Shown: positions 24,896 to 34,388 of the stretch, piece by piece
Position numbering within the stretch: position 1 is the stretch's first letter
How the letters are laid out: each line of letters starts with the position of its first letter
NCBI GenBank assembly: GCA_038534295.1
Contig: JBCAXA010000001.1
Coordinates: 558,001 to 622,000 of the forward strand
DNA length: 64,000 bases
Reading direction: 5' to 3'
Source: JBCAXA01 sp038534295
GTDB taxonomy: Bacteria > Pseudomonadota > Gammaproteobacteria > Steroidobacterales > Woeseiaceae
The notes under the pieces: model-generated
The model's input: the letters and a program-made list of their open reading frames with translations, nothing else
What the model was told of the DNA's origin: nothing
Databases searched by the model: none
Translations under genes and position numbers: made by a program

Positions 24896-27457
24896 ATGAG
24901 CGCCAACCCAACACCGCAACACACGCCGATGATGCGCCAGTACCTCGGCGTCAAAGCGGAGTACCCGTCGACGCTCGTGTTCTATCGGATGGGCGACTTC
25001 TACGAGCTTTTTTACGACGACGCGAAAAAAGCCGCAAAGCTCATCAATATCACGCTGACGACGCGCGGCCAGTCGGCCGGCCAGCCGATTCCGATGGCCG
25101 GTGTTCCGTACCACGCCGTCGAGCAGTACCTGGTCAAACTGATTCGCCTCGGTGAGTCGGTGGCGATTTGCGAGCAGATCGGCGACCCGGCGACGAGCAA
25201 GGGACCGGTTGAGCGCGCGGTCGTCCGCGTCGTCACGCCCGGCACGTTGACGGACGAATCGCTGCTCGCCGATCGCGAAGATAACCTTGCCGCTTCGGTA
25301 ACCGGCGCCGACGATCACTATGCCCTGGCGTGGCTGGACTTGTCCGCCGGTCGCTTTCGAGTCACCGAGATCGACTCGCTGGCCAGCCTCGACGCCGAGC
25401 TGGAGCGGCTCAGGCCCGCCGAACTGGTGGCACCTGAGTCGTTGGCCGTGCCGGACGCCATCGTCGAACGAACCGTGCTGCGGCGCCGCGGCGACTGGCT
25501 GTTTGATGCGGTTAGCGCCACTCGGCAGCTCTGCGAGCAATTCGGCACGCACGATCTAGCCGGCTTCGGTATTGCCGACCGGCCGCTGGCCATCGCGGCG
25601 GCCGGCGGCCTGCTCGACTACGTCGTTGATACGCAAAAAGGCGCGCTGCCGCACCTGACCGGTTTGCGCTACGAGCCAGTCGATGCCGCGGTACGGATCG
25701 ATTCGGCCACGCGTCGCAACCTGGAAATTGCGAAGAGCCTCGCCGGCGACGACGCACGCACGCTGGCGGGAGTACTCGACACGTGCGCGACCACTATGGG
25801 CGCGCGCGAGCTCCGGCGCTGGCTCGCCCGGCCGCTTCGCGATCACGACGCGCTGCGGGCCCGCTACCGCGTTATCGAGGCGTTGCACCGCACGTCGTTG
25901 ACCGAATCGCTGCGCGCTGCGCTCGACGGTATCGGCGATCTCGAGCGTATTTTGTCGCGCGTCGCACTGCGTTCAGCGCGGCCCCGCGATCTCGGCCAAT
26001 TGGGCGCGGGACTCAGCGCCATTCCGACGCTGCGCCGCGCGCTGGAGACGAGCGGCGAGGACGAACTGGCGGCGCTTGCCGGCGATCTTGGGGAGCATAT
26101 TGAGCTTGCCGATCTGCTCACACGCGCACTGGTCGAATCGCCACCGCTGGTGCTCCGCGACGGCAGCGTTATCGCCGACGGTTTTGACGCCGAACTTGAC
26201 GAGTTACGCGCGCTGTCGTCAGGCGCTGGCGATGAGCTTGCCGCGTTCGAGACCAACGAACGCGAGCGAACCGGAATCCGCACGCTGAAAGTCGGCTACA
26301 ACCGAGTCCATGGTTATTACATCGAGATCAGCAAAGGCCAAGCCGACGCCGCACCGGTGGAGTACACCCGCCGGCAAACCTTGAAGGCGGCCGAGCGCTA
26401 CATCACGCCAGAATTGAAGACCTTCGAGGATCGCGTACTCGGTGCCCGGGAGCGCGCGCTAACGCGTGAGAAGGCGTTGTATGAAGCGCTGCTCGATACC
26501 CTTAACGACGCACTGGCGCCGCTCAGCGCGAGTGCGGCAGCCCTTGCTCGACTCGACGTTTTGAGCACCTTGGCCGAACGCGCCGCGACGCTCCGCTATG
26601 TCCAGCCGACGCTAGTCGATGAGCCGTGCATCGCTATCGACGATGGTCGGCATCCGGTGGTCGAGCAATTTCTCGATGCGCCGTTCACCGCCAACGACGT
26701 CAAGCTCGGCGACGCACGACGTCTGCTCGTTATCACCGGACCGAACATGGGCGGCAAATCAACGTTTATGCGCCAGACCGCGCTGATCGTCTTGCTCGCC
26801 CACATCGGCAGCTTTGTGCCTGCTGCGGCATGCCGGCTCGGGCCGATCGATCAGATATTTACGCGGATCGGCGCATCGGACGATCTCGCCGGCGGTCGTT
26901 CGACGTTTATGGTGGAAATGACCGAGACCGCCAACATCTTGAATCGCGCGACGCGCCAAAGCCTCGTGCTGATGGACGAGATTGGTCGCGGCACGTCGAC
27001 GTTCGACGGGCTGTCGCTCGCCTGGGCCGCAGCGCATCACATTGGCACGGAAGTCGGTGCGTTCACGCTGTTTGCAACGCACTACTTCGAGCTAACCGCA
27101 TTAGCCGACGAACTGCCAGCGTGCGCCAACGTGCACCTCGACGCCGTCTCGATGAACGGCAAGCTCTCGTTCCTACATGCCGTGCGCGAAGGGCCGGCCA
27201 ACCAAAGCTACGGCCTGGACGTGGCAGCATTAGCCGGTGTTCCGAAGACCGTGATCAGCCGCGCCAGGCGCTACCTCGCCGCGCTCGAGTCGCAACAGGC
27301 GGCCGGTGTTGCAAGCCCGCAGCAGACGCTGGATTTTGGCCCGCCCGAAGATCCGGCCCCCGATCCGTTGCGCGACGCCTTGGCTGATGTCAACGCGGAC
27401 GAATTGACGCCGCGGGCAGCATTAGACCTCGTCTACCGCCTCAAAAGCGTTAAATAA
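24896..27457 (+). CDS. mutS: DNA mismatch repair protein MutS
   Basis: An 853-residue mismatch-recognition ATPase. The start at 24896 gives MSANPTPQHTPMMRQYLGVK; the open frame upstream to 24803 is unrelated. The mismatch-contact motif GDFYELF places Phe35 and Glu37 as expected. The clamp and lever region covers about 250-560 (GYNRVHGYYIEISKGQ). The ATPase has Walker A GPNMGGKSTFMRQ, Walker B LVLMDEIGRGTST and the dimer motif FATHYFELT. The C-terminus ends ALDLVYRLKSVK, a normal dimer-helix end. It is the plus-strand neighbour of the recA group, as in many gammaproteobacteria. Confidence 0.97.
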   Translation: MSANPTPQHTPMMRQYLGVKAEYPSTLVFYRMGDFYELFYDDAKKAAKLINITLTTRGQSAGQPIPMAGVPYHAVEQYLVKLIRLGESVAICEQIGDPATSKGPVERAVVRVVTPGTLTDESLLADREDNLAASVTGADDHYALAWLDLSAGRFRVTEIDSLASLDAELERLRPAELVAPESLAVPDAIVERTVLRRRGDWLFDAVSATRQLCEQFGTHDLAGFGIADRPLAIAAAGGLLDYVVDTQKGALPHLTGLRYEPVDAAVRIDSATRRNLEIAKSLAGDDARTLAGVLDTCATTMGARELRRWLARPLRDHDALRARYRVIEALHRTSLTESLRAALDGIGDLERILSRVALRSARPRDLGQLGAGLSAIPTLRRALETSGEDELAALAGDLGEHIELADLLTRALVESPPLVLRDGSVIADGFDAELDELRALSSGAGDELAAFETNERERTGIRTLKVGYNRVHGYYIEISKGQADAAPVEYTRRQTLKAAERYITPELKTFEDRVLGARERALTREKALYEALLDTLNDALAPLSASAAALARLDVLSTLAERAATLRYVQPTLVDEPCIAIDDGRHPVVEQFLDAPFTANDVKLGDARRLLVITGPNMGGKSTFMRQTALIVLLAHIGSFVPAAACRLGPIDQIFTRIGASDDLAGGRSTFMVEMTETANILNRATRQSLVLMDEIGRGTSTFDGLSLAWAAAHHIGTEVGAFTLFATHYFELTALADELPACANVHLDAVSMNGKLSFLHAVREGPANQSYGLDVAALAGVPKTVISRARRYLAALESQQAAGVASPQQTLDFGPPEDPAPDPLRDALADVNADELTPRAALDLVYRLKSVK

Positions 27458-27583
27458 TTGCCATGGTGTTCTGCTGCGATCGAGAACACGGCCGGAATTG
27501 AATCGCCGCTGCCGCCCGGGCCGTTTGCGTTCGCGCGATGAATTGCCTGCGAGGCGTCGGATAACGCGTCGGACGACGCTTCA

Positions 27584-28021
27584 TCACCGTCCGTGCGTGG
27601 GCAATGCCAACAATGCCTCGCGATTGGTCCACGACCAAAACCGTTCGGCAGCCACATCGATGGGTAGCCACGCGTATTCAGAATGCTCCGACGCTTGTAG
27701 CTCAATCGGGCAGCGTTCCGGAAGCCGTAGGTGAAACTCCCATTCGGTGTTCTCAGTGACGCCGGGCGCGTAGCGGTTGCGCCAGCGCGGATCGATGATG
27801 AATACCCGGCTAACACCGGTGTCGAGCAGCGCGTCGCCGGCGTCGATGCCCGTTTCTTCATAGAGTTCGCGCCGCGCGGTTTGCGCGGGCGTCTCGTCGG
27901 GCTCGAGACTGCCGGTGACCGACTGCCAGAAATCGAACGGCTGACAGCGGCGTAGTGCCAGTGCCTCGCCAGCCGTCGTGTAGACGACCACCAGCACCGA
28001 CTCCGGTCGGCGCACGGTCAT
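27584..28021 (-). CDS. nudB: Dihydroneopterin triphosphate diphosphatase (Nudix)
   Basis: A 145-residue Nudix hydrolase of the NudB type, removing pyrophosphate in folate synthesis. The Nudix box is GSLEPDETPAQTARRELYEETGI at about residues 36-58, with the conserved G, E, REL, EE and G positions. It begins 4 bp after the aspS stop on the same strand, the standard aspS-nudB arrangement. The 126 bp to the convergent mutS stop hold no gene. Confidence 0.9.
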   Translation of the reverse strand: MTVRRPESVLVVVYTTAGEALALRRCQPFDFWQSVTGSLEPDETPAQTARRELYEETGIDAGDALLDTGVSRVFIIDPRWRNRYAPGVTENTEWEFHLRLPERCPIELQASEHSEYAWLPIDVAAERFWSWTNREALLALPTHGR

Positions 28022-28025
28022 GCCT

Positions 28026-29813
28026 TCAGGCGGCGCTCGATTCGCTGCCCGGCGGCTTGCGCAGCCGGATACCGACTTCCTTGAGCTGGGCGGCGGACAC
28101 CTCGCCTGGCGCGTTCGTCAGCGGGCAGCTTGCGCTTTGCGTCTTCGGAAACGCGATGACGTCGCGTATCGAGTCGACGCCGGCCATCAGCATCACGAGG
28201 CGGTCGAGGCCAAAGGCGATACCGCCATGCGGCGGACAACCGTACTGCAACGCGCGCAGCAGGAAACCGAATTTTTCTTCCGCTTCATCGGGGGTTATCG
28301 ACAGCAACTCGAACACAGCAGCCTGCATCGCGGTGTCGTGAATACGCACCGAACCGCCGCCGATTTCATTGCCGTTCAAAACCATGTCATACGCGCGGGA
28401 CAAAGTGTTGCCGGGGTCTTTCGCAAGATCCTCGGGCGAATCGACGCTGGGCGCGGTGAACGGGTGGTGCAGCGACGTCCAGCGCTTGGTGCCCTCGTCC
28501 CATTCGAACATCGGGAAATCGACCACCCACAGCGGTTGCCAGCCTTCGGCAACGAGGCCGCGATCTTGGCCAAGCTGCACACGCAGCGCGCCGAGTGCAT
28601 CGTTGACCACCCGTGCCTTGTCCGCGCCGAAGAAAATGAGATCGCCGGTCTTGGCGCCGGTGCGCTCGAGAATACCGGCGACGGCGGCATCGTGCAGATT
28701 CTTGAGTATCGGCGACTGCAGTCCGTCGCGGCCAGCGCTGGCATCGTTGACTTTGATATAGGCCAACCCCTTCGCACCGTAGCGACCGACGAAGGCGGTG
28801 TAGTCGTCGATTTCCTTGCGCGTCAGTGAAGTACCGTCGGGCACATTCAGTGCCGCCACCCGGCCCGCGGGGTCGTTGGCCGGCCCTGCAAACACCTTGA
28901 AGTCGACGTCCGTCAGCAAGTCGGTTACGTCGACCAACTCGAGATCGATTCTGAGGTCGGGTTTGTCCGAGCCAAAACGTTGCATGGCGTCGGCGTACGT
29001 CATGCGTGGGAACGGATCCGGCAACGCGACGTCGAGCACGTCGTTGAAGAGCGTGCGAATCAAGCGCTCGTTGATCGCCATGACCGCTTCTTCGTCGACG
29101 AAGCTCAGCTCGATATCGAGCTGCGTGAATTCCGGCTGCCGATCGGCGCGCAGGTCCTCGTCACGAAAGCAACGGACAATCTGATAGTAGCGGTCGAGGC
29201 CCGACATCATTAGCAGCTGCTTGAAGATCTGCGGCGACTGCGGCAGCGCAAAGAACTGTCCTGGGTGCGTGCGACTCGGCACGATGTAATCGCGCGCACC
29301 TTCCGGCGTCGCGCGCGTCAGCATCGGTGTTTCGGTATCGACAAACCCTTCGGCGTCGAGAAACGCGCGCAGCGCCTGCGTGACCCGGTGGCGCAGCATC
29401 AAGTGGCCCAGCATCTCGGGCTTGCGCAGATCGAGATACCGGTAGCGCAGGCGCAGCTCCTCATTGACCTCGTCGTCGTGATGGAACGGCGGCGTTTCGG
29501 AGCGGTTCAGGACCGTCAGCTTCGTTGCGAGCACCTCGACCTCGCCGGTCGGCAGGTCTGGATTGACCGTGCCGTCTGGACGAGCCCGGACCCGGCCTTC
29601 GACCGCGAGCACGTATTCGCTGCGCAGTCGCTCGGCCTCGGCGAACATCGCCGCATCGTCCGGATCGAAAACGACCTGCAGAAGACCTTCGCGGTCGCGT
29701 AGGTCAACGAAAATCACGCCGCCGTGATCGCGACGACGGTGAATCCAGCCGGTGACGGTAACGGTCTGATCGATCAGGCTTGCGTCAACGGCGCCACAAT
29801 AATGAGTGCGCAT
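28026..29813 (-). CDS. aspS: Aspartyl-tRNA synthetase
   Basis: A 595-residue class II synthetase of the bacterial type. The OB-fold anticodon domain covers about residues 1-105 (VTVTGWIHRRRDHGGVIFVDLRD). The catalytic domain includes TPMLTRATPEGARDYIVPSR, QSPQIFKQLLMMSG, motif 2 YYQIVRCFRDEDLRADRQPE and motif 3 GIAFGLDRLVMLMAG. The bacterial GAD insertion lies at about 300-420. It is preceded by fmdB and DUF502 and followed by nudB. Confidence 0.97.
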   Translation of the reverse strand: MRTHYCGAVDASLIDQTVTVTGWIHRRRDHGGVIFVDLRDREGLLQVVFDPDDAAMFAEAERLRSEYVLAVEGRVRARPDGTVNPDLPTGEVEVLATKLTVLNRSETPPFHHDDEVNEELRLRYRYLDLRKPEMLGHLMLRHRVTQALRAFLDAEGFVDTETPMLTRATPEGARDYIVPSRTHPGQFFALPQSPQIFKQLLMMSGLDRYYQIVRCFRDEDLRADRQPEFTQLDIELSFVDEEAVMAINERLIRTLFNDVLDVALPDPFPRMTYADAMQRFGSDKPDLRIDLELVDVTDLLTDVDFKVFAGPANDPAGRVAALNVPDGTSLTRKEIDDYTAFVGRYGAKGLAYIKVNDASAGRDGLQSPILKNLHDAAVAGILERTGAKTGDLIFFGADKARVVNDALGALRVQLGQDRGLVAEGWQPLWVVDFPMFEWDEGTKRWTSLHHPFTAPSVDSPEDLAKDPGNTLSRAYDMVLNGNEIGGGSVRIHDTAMQAAVFELLSITPDEAEEKFGFLLRALQYGCPPHGGIAFGLDRLVMLMAGVDSIRDVIAFPKTQSASCPLTNAPGEVSAAQLKEVGIRLRKPPGSESSAA

Positions 29814-29870
29814 AGCGAGGCCCCGAAACGGGAATGAGGCCGCGACCAGCGGCCGAAAAGACGCGAAATG

Positions 29871-30584
29871 TTACGGCGTCGCCTCAGGAGGCGCAAGCGA
29901 GGTCGGTTCACCCGATCGATTCCAGGGTGGCACGACTACGCCCAGCGAGATGATCATTTTCAGCGCCTGATCGACCTCCATGTCGAGCTCGATGACGTCC
30001 TCTCGGGGCACCATGATGATGAAGCCGGACGTAGGGTTGGGCGTCGTCGGCACAAACGTGCAGATCACGTCCTTACCGGTACGATCGTCGATTTCGCCCA
30101 AATCGGTGCTGGTCTGAAAGGCCAGGCTGAAAACGCCCTTGCGTGGGTATTCGATCAGCAGCACTTTCTTGAACGAGTCGCTGCCGGGGCCGAGCACGAT
30201 TTCGGCGAAATTCTTGACCGCCGAATAAATCGTGCGCACCAGCGGAATGCGCTCGAGGATCGCCTCGCCAAACTTGACCATTTTGCGGCCAAAGAAATTG
30301 GCCGTAATGAGTCCGGTAACCAGCAGAATCAGAATCGTCAGCGCGAGGCCGATACCCGGTATCTCGAAGACCGAAACCTCGAAATACGGAATGACGAGCT
30401 CATCGCGATACTGCTGCGGGATGAGCCCGAGCGTGCGGTCCATTTGCGCAACAGCGAAACGCAGCACGATGATCGTGACGCCGAGCGGCAGCCATATCAA
30501 CAGACCCGCGAGCAGATATCCGCGCAGACGTCGAAACAGCCCAGGGCCCGAGGACGAATCGCCGCCGTCGACTTTTTTGATCAC
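29871..30584 (-). CDS. DUF502 inner-membrane protein
   Basis: A 237-residue membrane protein with two N-terminal TM helices (about residues 22-45 and 75-98) and a cytoplasmic or periplasmic domain containing GRKMVKFGEAILERIPLVRTIYSAVKNF and TFVPTTPNPTSGFIIMVPRED, the DUF502 hallmarks. Its function is not established. The start overlaps the fmdB stop by 4 bp. The fmdB, DUF502, aspS order is conserved in gammaproteobacteria. Confidence 0.88.
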   Translation of the reverse strand: MIKKVDGGDSSSGPGLFRRLRGYLLAGLLIWLPLGVTIIVLRFAVAQMDRTLGLIPQQYRDELVIPYFEVSVFEIPGIGLALTILILLVTGLITANFFGRKMVKFGEAILERIPLVRTIYSAVKNFAEIVLGPGSDSFKKVLLIEYPRKGVFSLAFQTSTDLGEIDDRTGKDVICTFVPTTPNPTSGFIIMVPREDVIELDMEVDQALKMIISLGVVVPPWNRSGEPTSLAPPEATP

Positions 30585-30925
30585 GCGGCTTTTCCGGCCT
30601 TCTTTTTCTTGCCCGCGCTGGCGCCGTCGGTTTTGCTCGGCTTGTCGCCAGCGGCTTTCTTATCCGCCTTGTCGGACGATTTCGATTTGTCGTCGGTCTT
30701 CGCGGACTCCTTGTCGCCGCCGTCGGCAAGGTTGCGCTTGTCGCCGGTTTTGAAATCGGTCTCGTACCAGCCCTCGCCCTTCAGACGAAACTTCGGTGCC
30801 GAAATCAGCCGGCGTAATTTCAGGCGCCCGCAACTCGGGCATTTGCGCGGTGGCGAGTCCGACAGCTTGTGCAACACATCATGCACAGCGCCACAGGCAC
30901 CGCACTCGTACTCGTAAATCGGCAT
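30581..30925 (-). CDS. FmdB-family zinc-ribbon regulatory protein
   Basis: A 114-residue protein starting MPIYEYECGACGAVHDVLHK, with the paired CxxC motifs CGAC and CPSC of the FmdB zinc ribbon in the first 35 residues. The second half (about 60-114) is a lysine- and aspartate-rich low-complexity tail and is probably disordered. Its role is unknown; such proteins may bind RNA or protein. It heads the DUF502-aspS-nudB run. Confidence 0.88.
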   Translation of the reverse strand: MPIYEYECGACGAVHDVLHKLSDSPPRKCPSCGRLKLRRLISAPKFRLKGEGWYETDFKTGDKRNLADGGDKESAKTDDKSKSSDKADKKAAGDKPSKTDGASAGKKKKAGKAA

Positions 30926-30952
30926 CGCGTTTTTGCTCCTTTACCGAACCCC

Positions 30953-33562
30953 TCAGGAGCCCACGGCGGCAATACTCGCAGATGGGCCGGCGCTTTCAAA
31001 GACCAGCTCATCGTCGCGTACGTCGACCCGTACCGTCTCACCCGGGGCGAAGGCGCCCTTCAGGATGCGTTCGGCGAGCGGGTTTTCGATCCGAACCTGG
31101 ATCGCTCGCTTCAGCGGCCGCGCGCCGTACACCGGATCGTAGCCGGCGTCAGCCAGCAGATCGCGAGCGCTGTCTGAGAGCTCGAGCGCAAGGTCACGCT
31201 CCGCCAATCGCTGATGCAAAAGCGCCAGCTGAATATCGACAATCGCGCGAATGTGCTCTTTCGCGAGCGGGTGGAAAACCACGGCGTCGTCGACGCGATT
31301 GATGAACTCGGGTCGGAAATGCTGGCCAACGATCTCCATCACGGCGTCCTTCATTGCCGCATAGCTTTCCTCGCCCGCGAGCGACTGAATGCGCTGCGAA
31401 CCCAAGTTCGACGTCATGATGATGACAGTATTGCGAAAATCGACGGTGCGGCCTTGGCCATCGGTCAGACGACCGTCATCGAGCACCTGCAGCAAAACGT
31501 TAAATACGTCTGGGTGCGCTTTCTCGATCTCGTCCAGCAGTACGACCGAGTACGGCTTGCGGCGTACGACCTCGGTGAGATGGCCGCCTTCCTCGTAGCC
31601 GACGTAACCCGGCGGCGCACCGATGAGCCGCGCGACCGAATGCTTCTCCATGTACTCGGACATGTCGAGGCGCACCATCGCGTCTTCCGTATCGAACAAA
31701 AACTCGGCGAGCGCCTTCGTGAGTTCGGTCTTACCGACACCGGTTGGGCCGAGAAACAAAAACGATCCGATCGGCCGGCGCGGATCGGCGAGACCGGCGC
31801 GCGAACGGCGGATCGCGTTGGAAACCGATACGACTGCTTCCGACTGACCGACTACGCGCTGCTGCAGCGCAGCTTCCATCGCGAGCAGCTTTTCCTTTTC
31901 GCCTTCCAGCATCTTCGAGACCGGGATGCCGGTCCAGCGCGAGACAATCTCGGCGACTTCGTCTTCGGAGACGCGGTTGCGCAACAGCGTAAATTTCTGA
32001 TCGCCCGCTCCGCTGGCGTCGGCCAGCTGCTTCTCGAGCTCCGGGATGCGCCCGTATTGCAGCTCCGACATGCGGCCGAGATCGCCGGCCCGGCGCGCCG
32101 TTTCGAGCTCGAGTCGAGCACGCTCCAGCGATTCCTTGACGTCGGCTGAGCCCTGCGTTGCCGCTTTTTCGGCTTTCCAGATTTCCTCGAGATCGGAGAA
32201 CTCTTTCTCGAGACCCGCAAGCTGCTCTTCGAGATCGGCGAGGCGCTTCGTCGACGCATCGTCGGACTCTTTCTTGAGCGCTTCGCGTTCGATCTTCAGC
32301 TGGATGATGCGCCGCTCGAGTCGATCCATTGCCTCCGGCTTCGAATCGATTTCAATGCGAATACGCGAGGCTGCCTCATCAACCAGGTCAATCGCTTTGT
32401 CGGGCAGCTGTCGGTCGCTGATGTAACGGTGCGACAGCGTTGCCGCCGCAACGATAGCCGGGTCGGTGATCTCGACGCCATGATGAACTTCGTAGCGTTC
32501 TTTGAGGCCACGCAAGATGGCAATGGTGTCCTCGACGGTTGGCTCGTCAATCAGCACCTTCTGGAAGCGACGCTCCAATGCGGCGTCCTTCTCGACGTAT
32601 TTGCGATATTCGTCGAGCGTGGTCGCGCCAATGCAATGCAGCTCGCCGCGCGCCAGCGCCGGCTTCAGCATATTGCCGGCATCCATCGCGCCTTCGGCCG
32701 CGCCGGCACCAACCATTGTGTGCAGCTCATCAATGAACAGGATCACCTGACCTTCTTGCTTGGCCAGGTCGTTAAGCAATGCCTTGAGGCGTTCTTCAAA
32801 CTCACCGCGGTATTTCGCACCGGCAATCAACGCGCCAAGATCCAGCGACAAAAGCCGTCGACCCTTGAGGGCCTCCGGCACTTCTTCATTGATGATGCGC
32901 TGGGCGAGCCCCTCAGCGATGGCGGTCTTGCCGACACCGGGTTCGCCGATCAGTACCGGGTTGTTCTTGGTGCGGCGCTGCAGAATCTGAATGGTGCGCC
33001 GAATCTCCTCGTCGCGACCAACGATCGGGTCGATTTTGCCCTGCTCGGCGCGTTCGGTGAGATCGATCGTGTACTTCTCGAGCGCTTGACGCGTTTCCTC
33101 GGCATTCGGATCGTTGACTTCCTGGCCGCCGCGTAGCTCATCGATGGCACTCTCCAACGCGCTGCGCACGGCACCGGTGTCTTTCAACGCGCGGCCGACC
33201 ACCCCTTTGTCGTCGAGTGCGGCGAGCACGAACAGCTCGCTGGTGATGTATTGATCCTTGCGCTGCTGGGCGAGCTTGTCGGTGACATTCATCAAGCGCG
33301 CGAGATCTTGGCCGATGTGGACATCGCCGGGTGTGCCCTCAACGGTTGGCAAGCGCTCGAGCGCCTCGCCCAGCTGTGAGCGCAGCGCGTTGACCTTGAC
33401 GCCGGCGCGGGTCAACAAATGGCGGACAGTGCCGCCCTCTTGGTCGAGCAGCGCGAGCATCAAATGAACGGGCTTGATGATTTGGTGATCGCGGCCGAGC
33501 GCGAGAGACTGCGCGTCCGCGAGCGCAAGCTGTAGCTTGCTCGTCAGTTTGTCCATGCGCAT
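30953..33562 (-). CDS. clpB: Disaggregase ClpB
   Basis: An 869-residue AAA+ chaperone that resolves aggregates with DnaK. The N-domain covers about residues 1-145 (MRMDKLTSKLQLALADAQSL). NBD1 has Walker A GEPGVGKTAIAEGLA and Walker B VILFIDELHT. The long coiled-coil M domain lies at about 405-520, rich in Glu, Lys and Leu heptads. NBD2 has GPTGVGKTELTKALA and SVVLLDEIEKAH. The C-terminal D2-small domain ends at PSASIAAVGS. It follows rluD and pgeF on the minus strand and has a heat-shock-like promoter in front. Confidence 0.97.
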   Translation of the reverse strand: MRMDKLTSKLQLALADAQSLALGRDHQIIKPVHLMLALLDQEGGTVRHLLTRAGVKVNALRSQLGEALERLPTVEGTPGDVHIGQDLARLMNVTDKLAQQRKDQYITSELFVLAALDDKGVVGRALKDTGAVRSALESAIDELRGGQEVNDPNAEETRQALEKYTIDLTERAEQGKIDPIVGRDEEIRRTIQILQRRTKNNPVLIGEPGVGKTAIAEGLAQRIINEEVPEALKGRRLLSLDLGALIAGAKYRGEFEERLKALLNDLAKQEGQVILFIDELHTMVGAGAAEGAMDAGNMLKPALARGELHCIGATTLDEYRKYVEKDAALERRFQKVLIDEPTVEDTIAILRGLKERYEVHHGVEITDPAIVAAATLSHRYISDRQLPDKAIDLVDEAASRIRIEIDSKPEAMDRLERRIIQLKIEREALKKESDDASTKRLADLEEQLAGLEKEFSDLEEIWKAEKAATQGSADVKESLERARLELETARRAGDLGRMSELQYGRIPELEKQLADASGAGDQKFTLLRNRVSEDEVAEIVSRWTGIPVSKMLEGEKEKLLAMEAALQQRVVGQSEAVVSVSNAIRRSRAGLADPRRPIGSFLFLGPTGVGKTELTKALAEFLFDTEDAMVRLDMSEYMEKHSVARLIGAPPGYVGYEEGGHLTEVVRRKPYSVVLLDEIEKAHPDVFNVLLQVLDDGRLTDGQGRTVDFRNTVIIMTSNLGSQRIQSLAGEESYAAMKDAVMEIVGQHFRPEFINRVDDAVVFHPLAKEHIRAIVDIQLALLHQRLAERDLALELSDSARDLLADAGYDPVYGARPLKRAIQVRIENPLAERILKGAFAPGETVRVDVRDDELVFESAGPSASIAAVGS

Positions 33563-33599
33563 GGCACAGGTCCCCTCAAAACATTGAAATCTGGCGGGG

Positions 33600-33628
33600 A
33601 ATTGGTGTCGGAAACGGCCCTTTTCAAC
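33600..33628 (-). promoter_or_regulatory. Possible sigma-32 (heat-shock) promoter of clpB
   Basis: On the minus strand GTTGAAA (33628-33622) is followed after 14 bp by CACCAATT (33607-33600), about 38 bp before clpB. The -35 fits the CTTGAAA consensus well and the -10 only partly fits CCCCATNT. Confidence 0.4.
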
Positions 33629-33650
33629 CCTGCCAGGCTGTTCGGGGCGA

Positions 33651-34388
33651 TCAGCGCGCGAAAATCAGGCTGGCATGGCGGCCGGTCCTACCGTCGCGGC
33701 GGTAGGAGAAAAAGCGCCCAGCATCGCTGTACGTGCAAAGCGCCGCTTCATGTACGGCACCGACCCCGAGTCGGCGCAGCTCGGTGGCGGCGATGGCCGG
33801 CAGGTCGCAGAGGAAATGTCCCGGGCGAGTCGGGCGAAAATGGACCGCGAAATCGGCGTGGCGGCGACAGAACGCGTCCCGGACCTCGGCGCCGACTTCG
33901 TAGTGCTGCTGGCAAATACCCGGGCCGACCCACACGCTGAGTTCGGACGGCGACACGGCCATGGCGGCCAGCAAGGCATCGATGACGCCGCCGGCCAGCC
34001 CGCGCCAACCGCCGTGCGCCGCACCGACGACGTCGCCTTGTCGGCTGCACGCAAGAATAGGCAAACAGTCGGCTGTCTGAATCGCCAGAGGGCGGCCGCG
34101 CCGCGAGATCGCAGCGTCCGCTCGCGGCACGGCGTCGTGGCCAAATTCGTCGGCATCGACCACCTCCGATCCGTGCACTTGATTCAGCCACAGTGGCGCC
34201 ATTGGTATCGCCAGCTCGTCGGCAAGCGCGTCGCGATTGGCCATCACGACGTCCGCGGCGTCACCGACGGACAGGCCAACGTTGCAGCCCTCGTAAGGCC
34301 CAATGCTGTAGCCACCGCCACGCAAGGACATGCCGGCGACGACATTGGCGGGCGCCGACCAGCGCGCCGCTAACCATTGCTCAGACAT
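33651..34388 (-). CDS. pgeF: Peptidoglycan editing factor PgeF (YfiH, multicopper-polyphenol-oxidase fold)
   Basis: A 245-residue protein of the YfiH/PgeF family, which removes misincorporated residues from cell-wall precursors. Conserved metal-site motifs are NQVHGSEVV, QTADCLPIL and GAAHGGWRGLAGG, with CTYSDAGRFFSYRRDG at the C-terminus. I use the ATG at 34388 because GAGGAG lies 10 nt upstream, while the ATG at 34397 is too close to it. The start overlaps the rluD stop, the usual coupling. Confidence 0.92.
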   Translation of the reverse strand: MSEQWLAARWSAPANVVAGMSLRGGGYSIGPYEGCNVGLSVGDAADVVMANRDALADELAIPMAPLWLNQVHGSEVVDADEFGHDAVPRADAAISRRGRPLAIQTADCLPILACSRQGDVVGAAHGGWRGLAGGVIDALLAAMAVSPSELSVWVGPGICQQHYEVGAEVRDAFCRRHADFAVHFRPTRPGHFLCDLPAIAATELRRLGVGAVHEAALCTYSDAGRFFSYRRDGRTGRHASLIFAR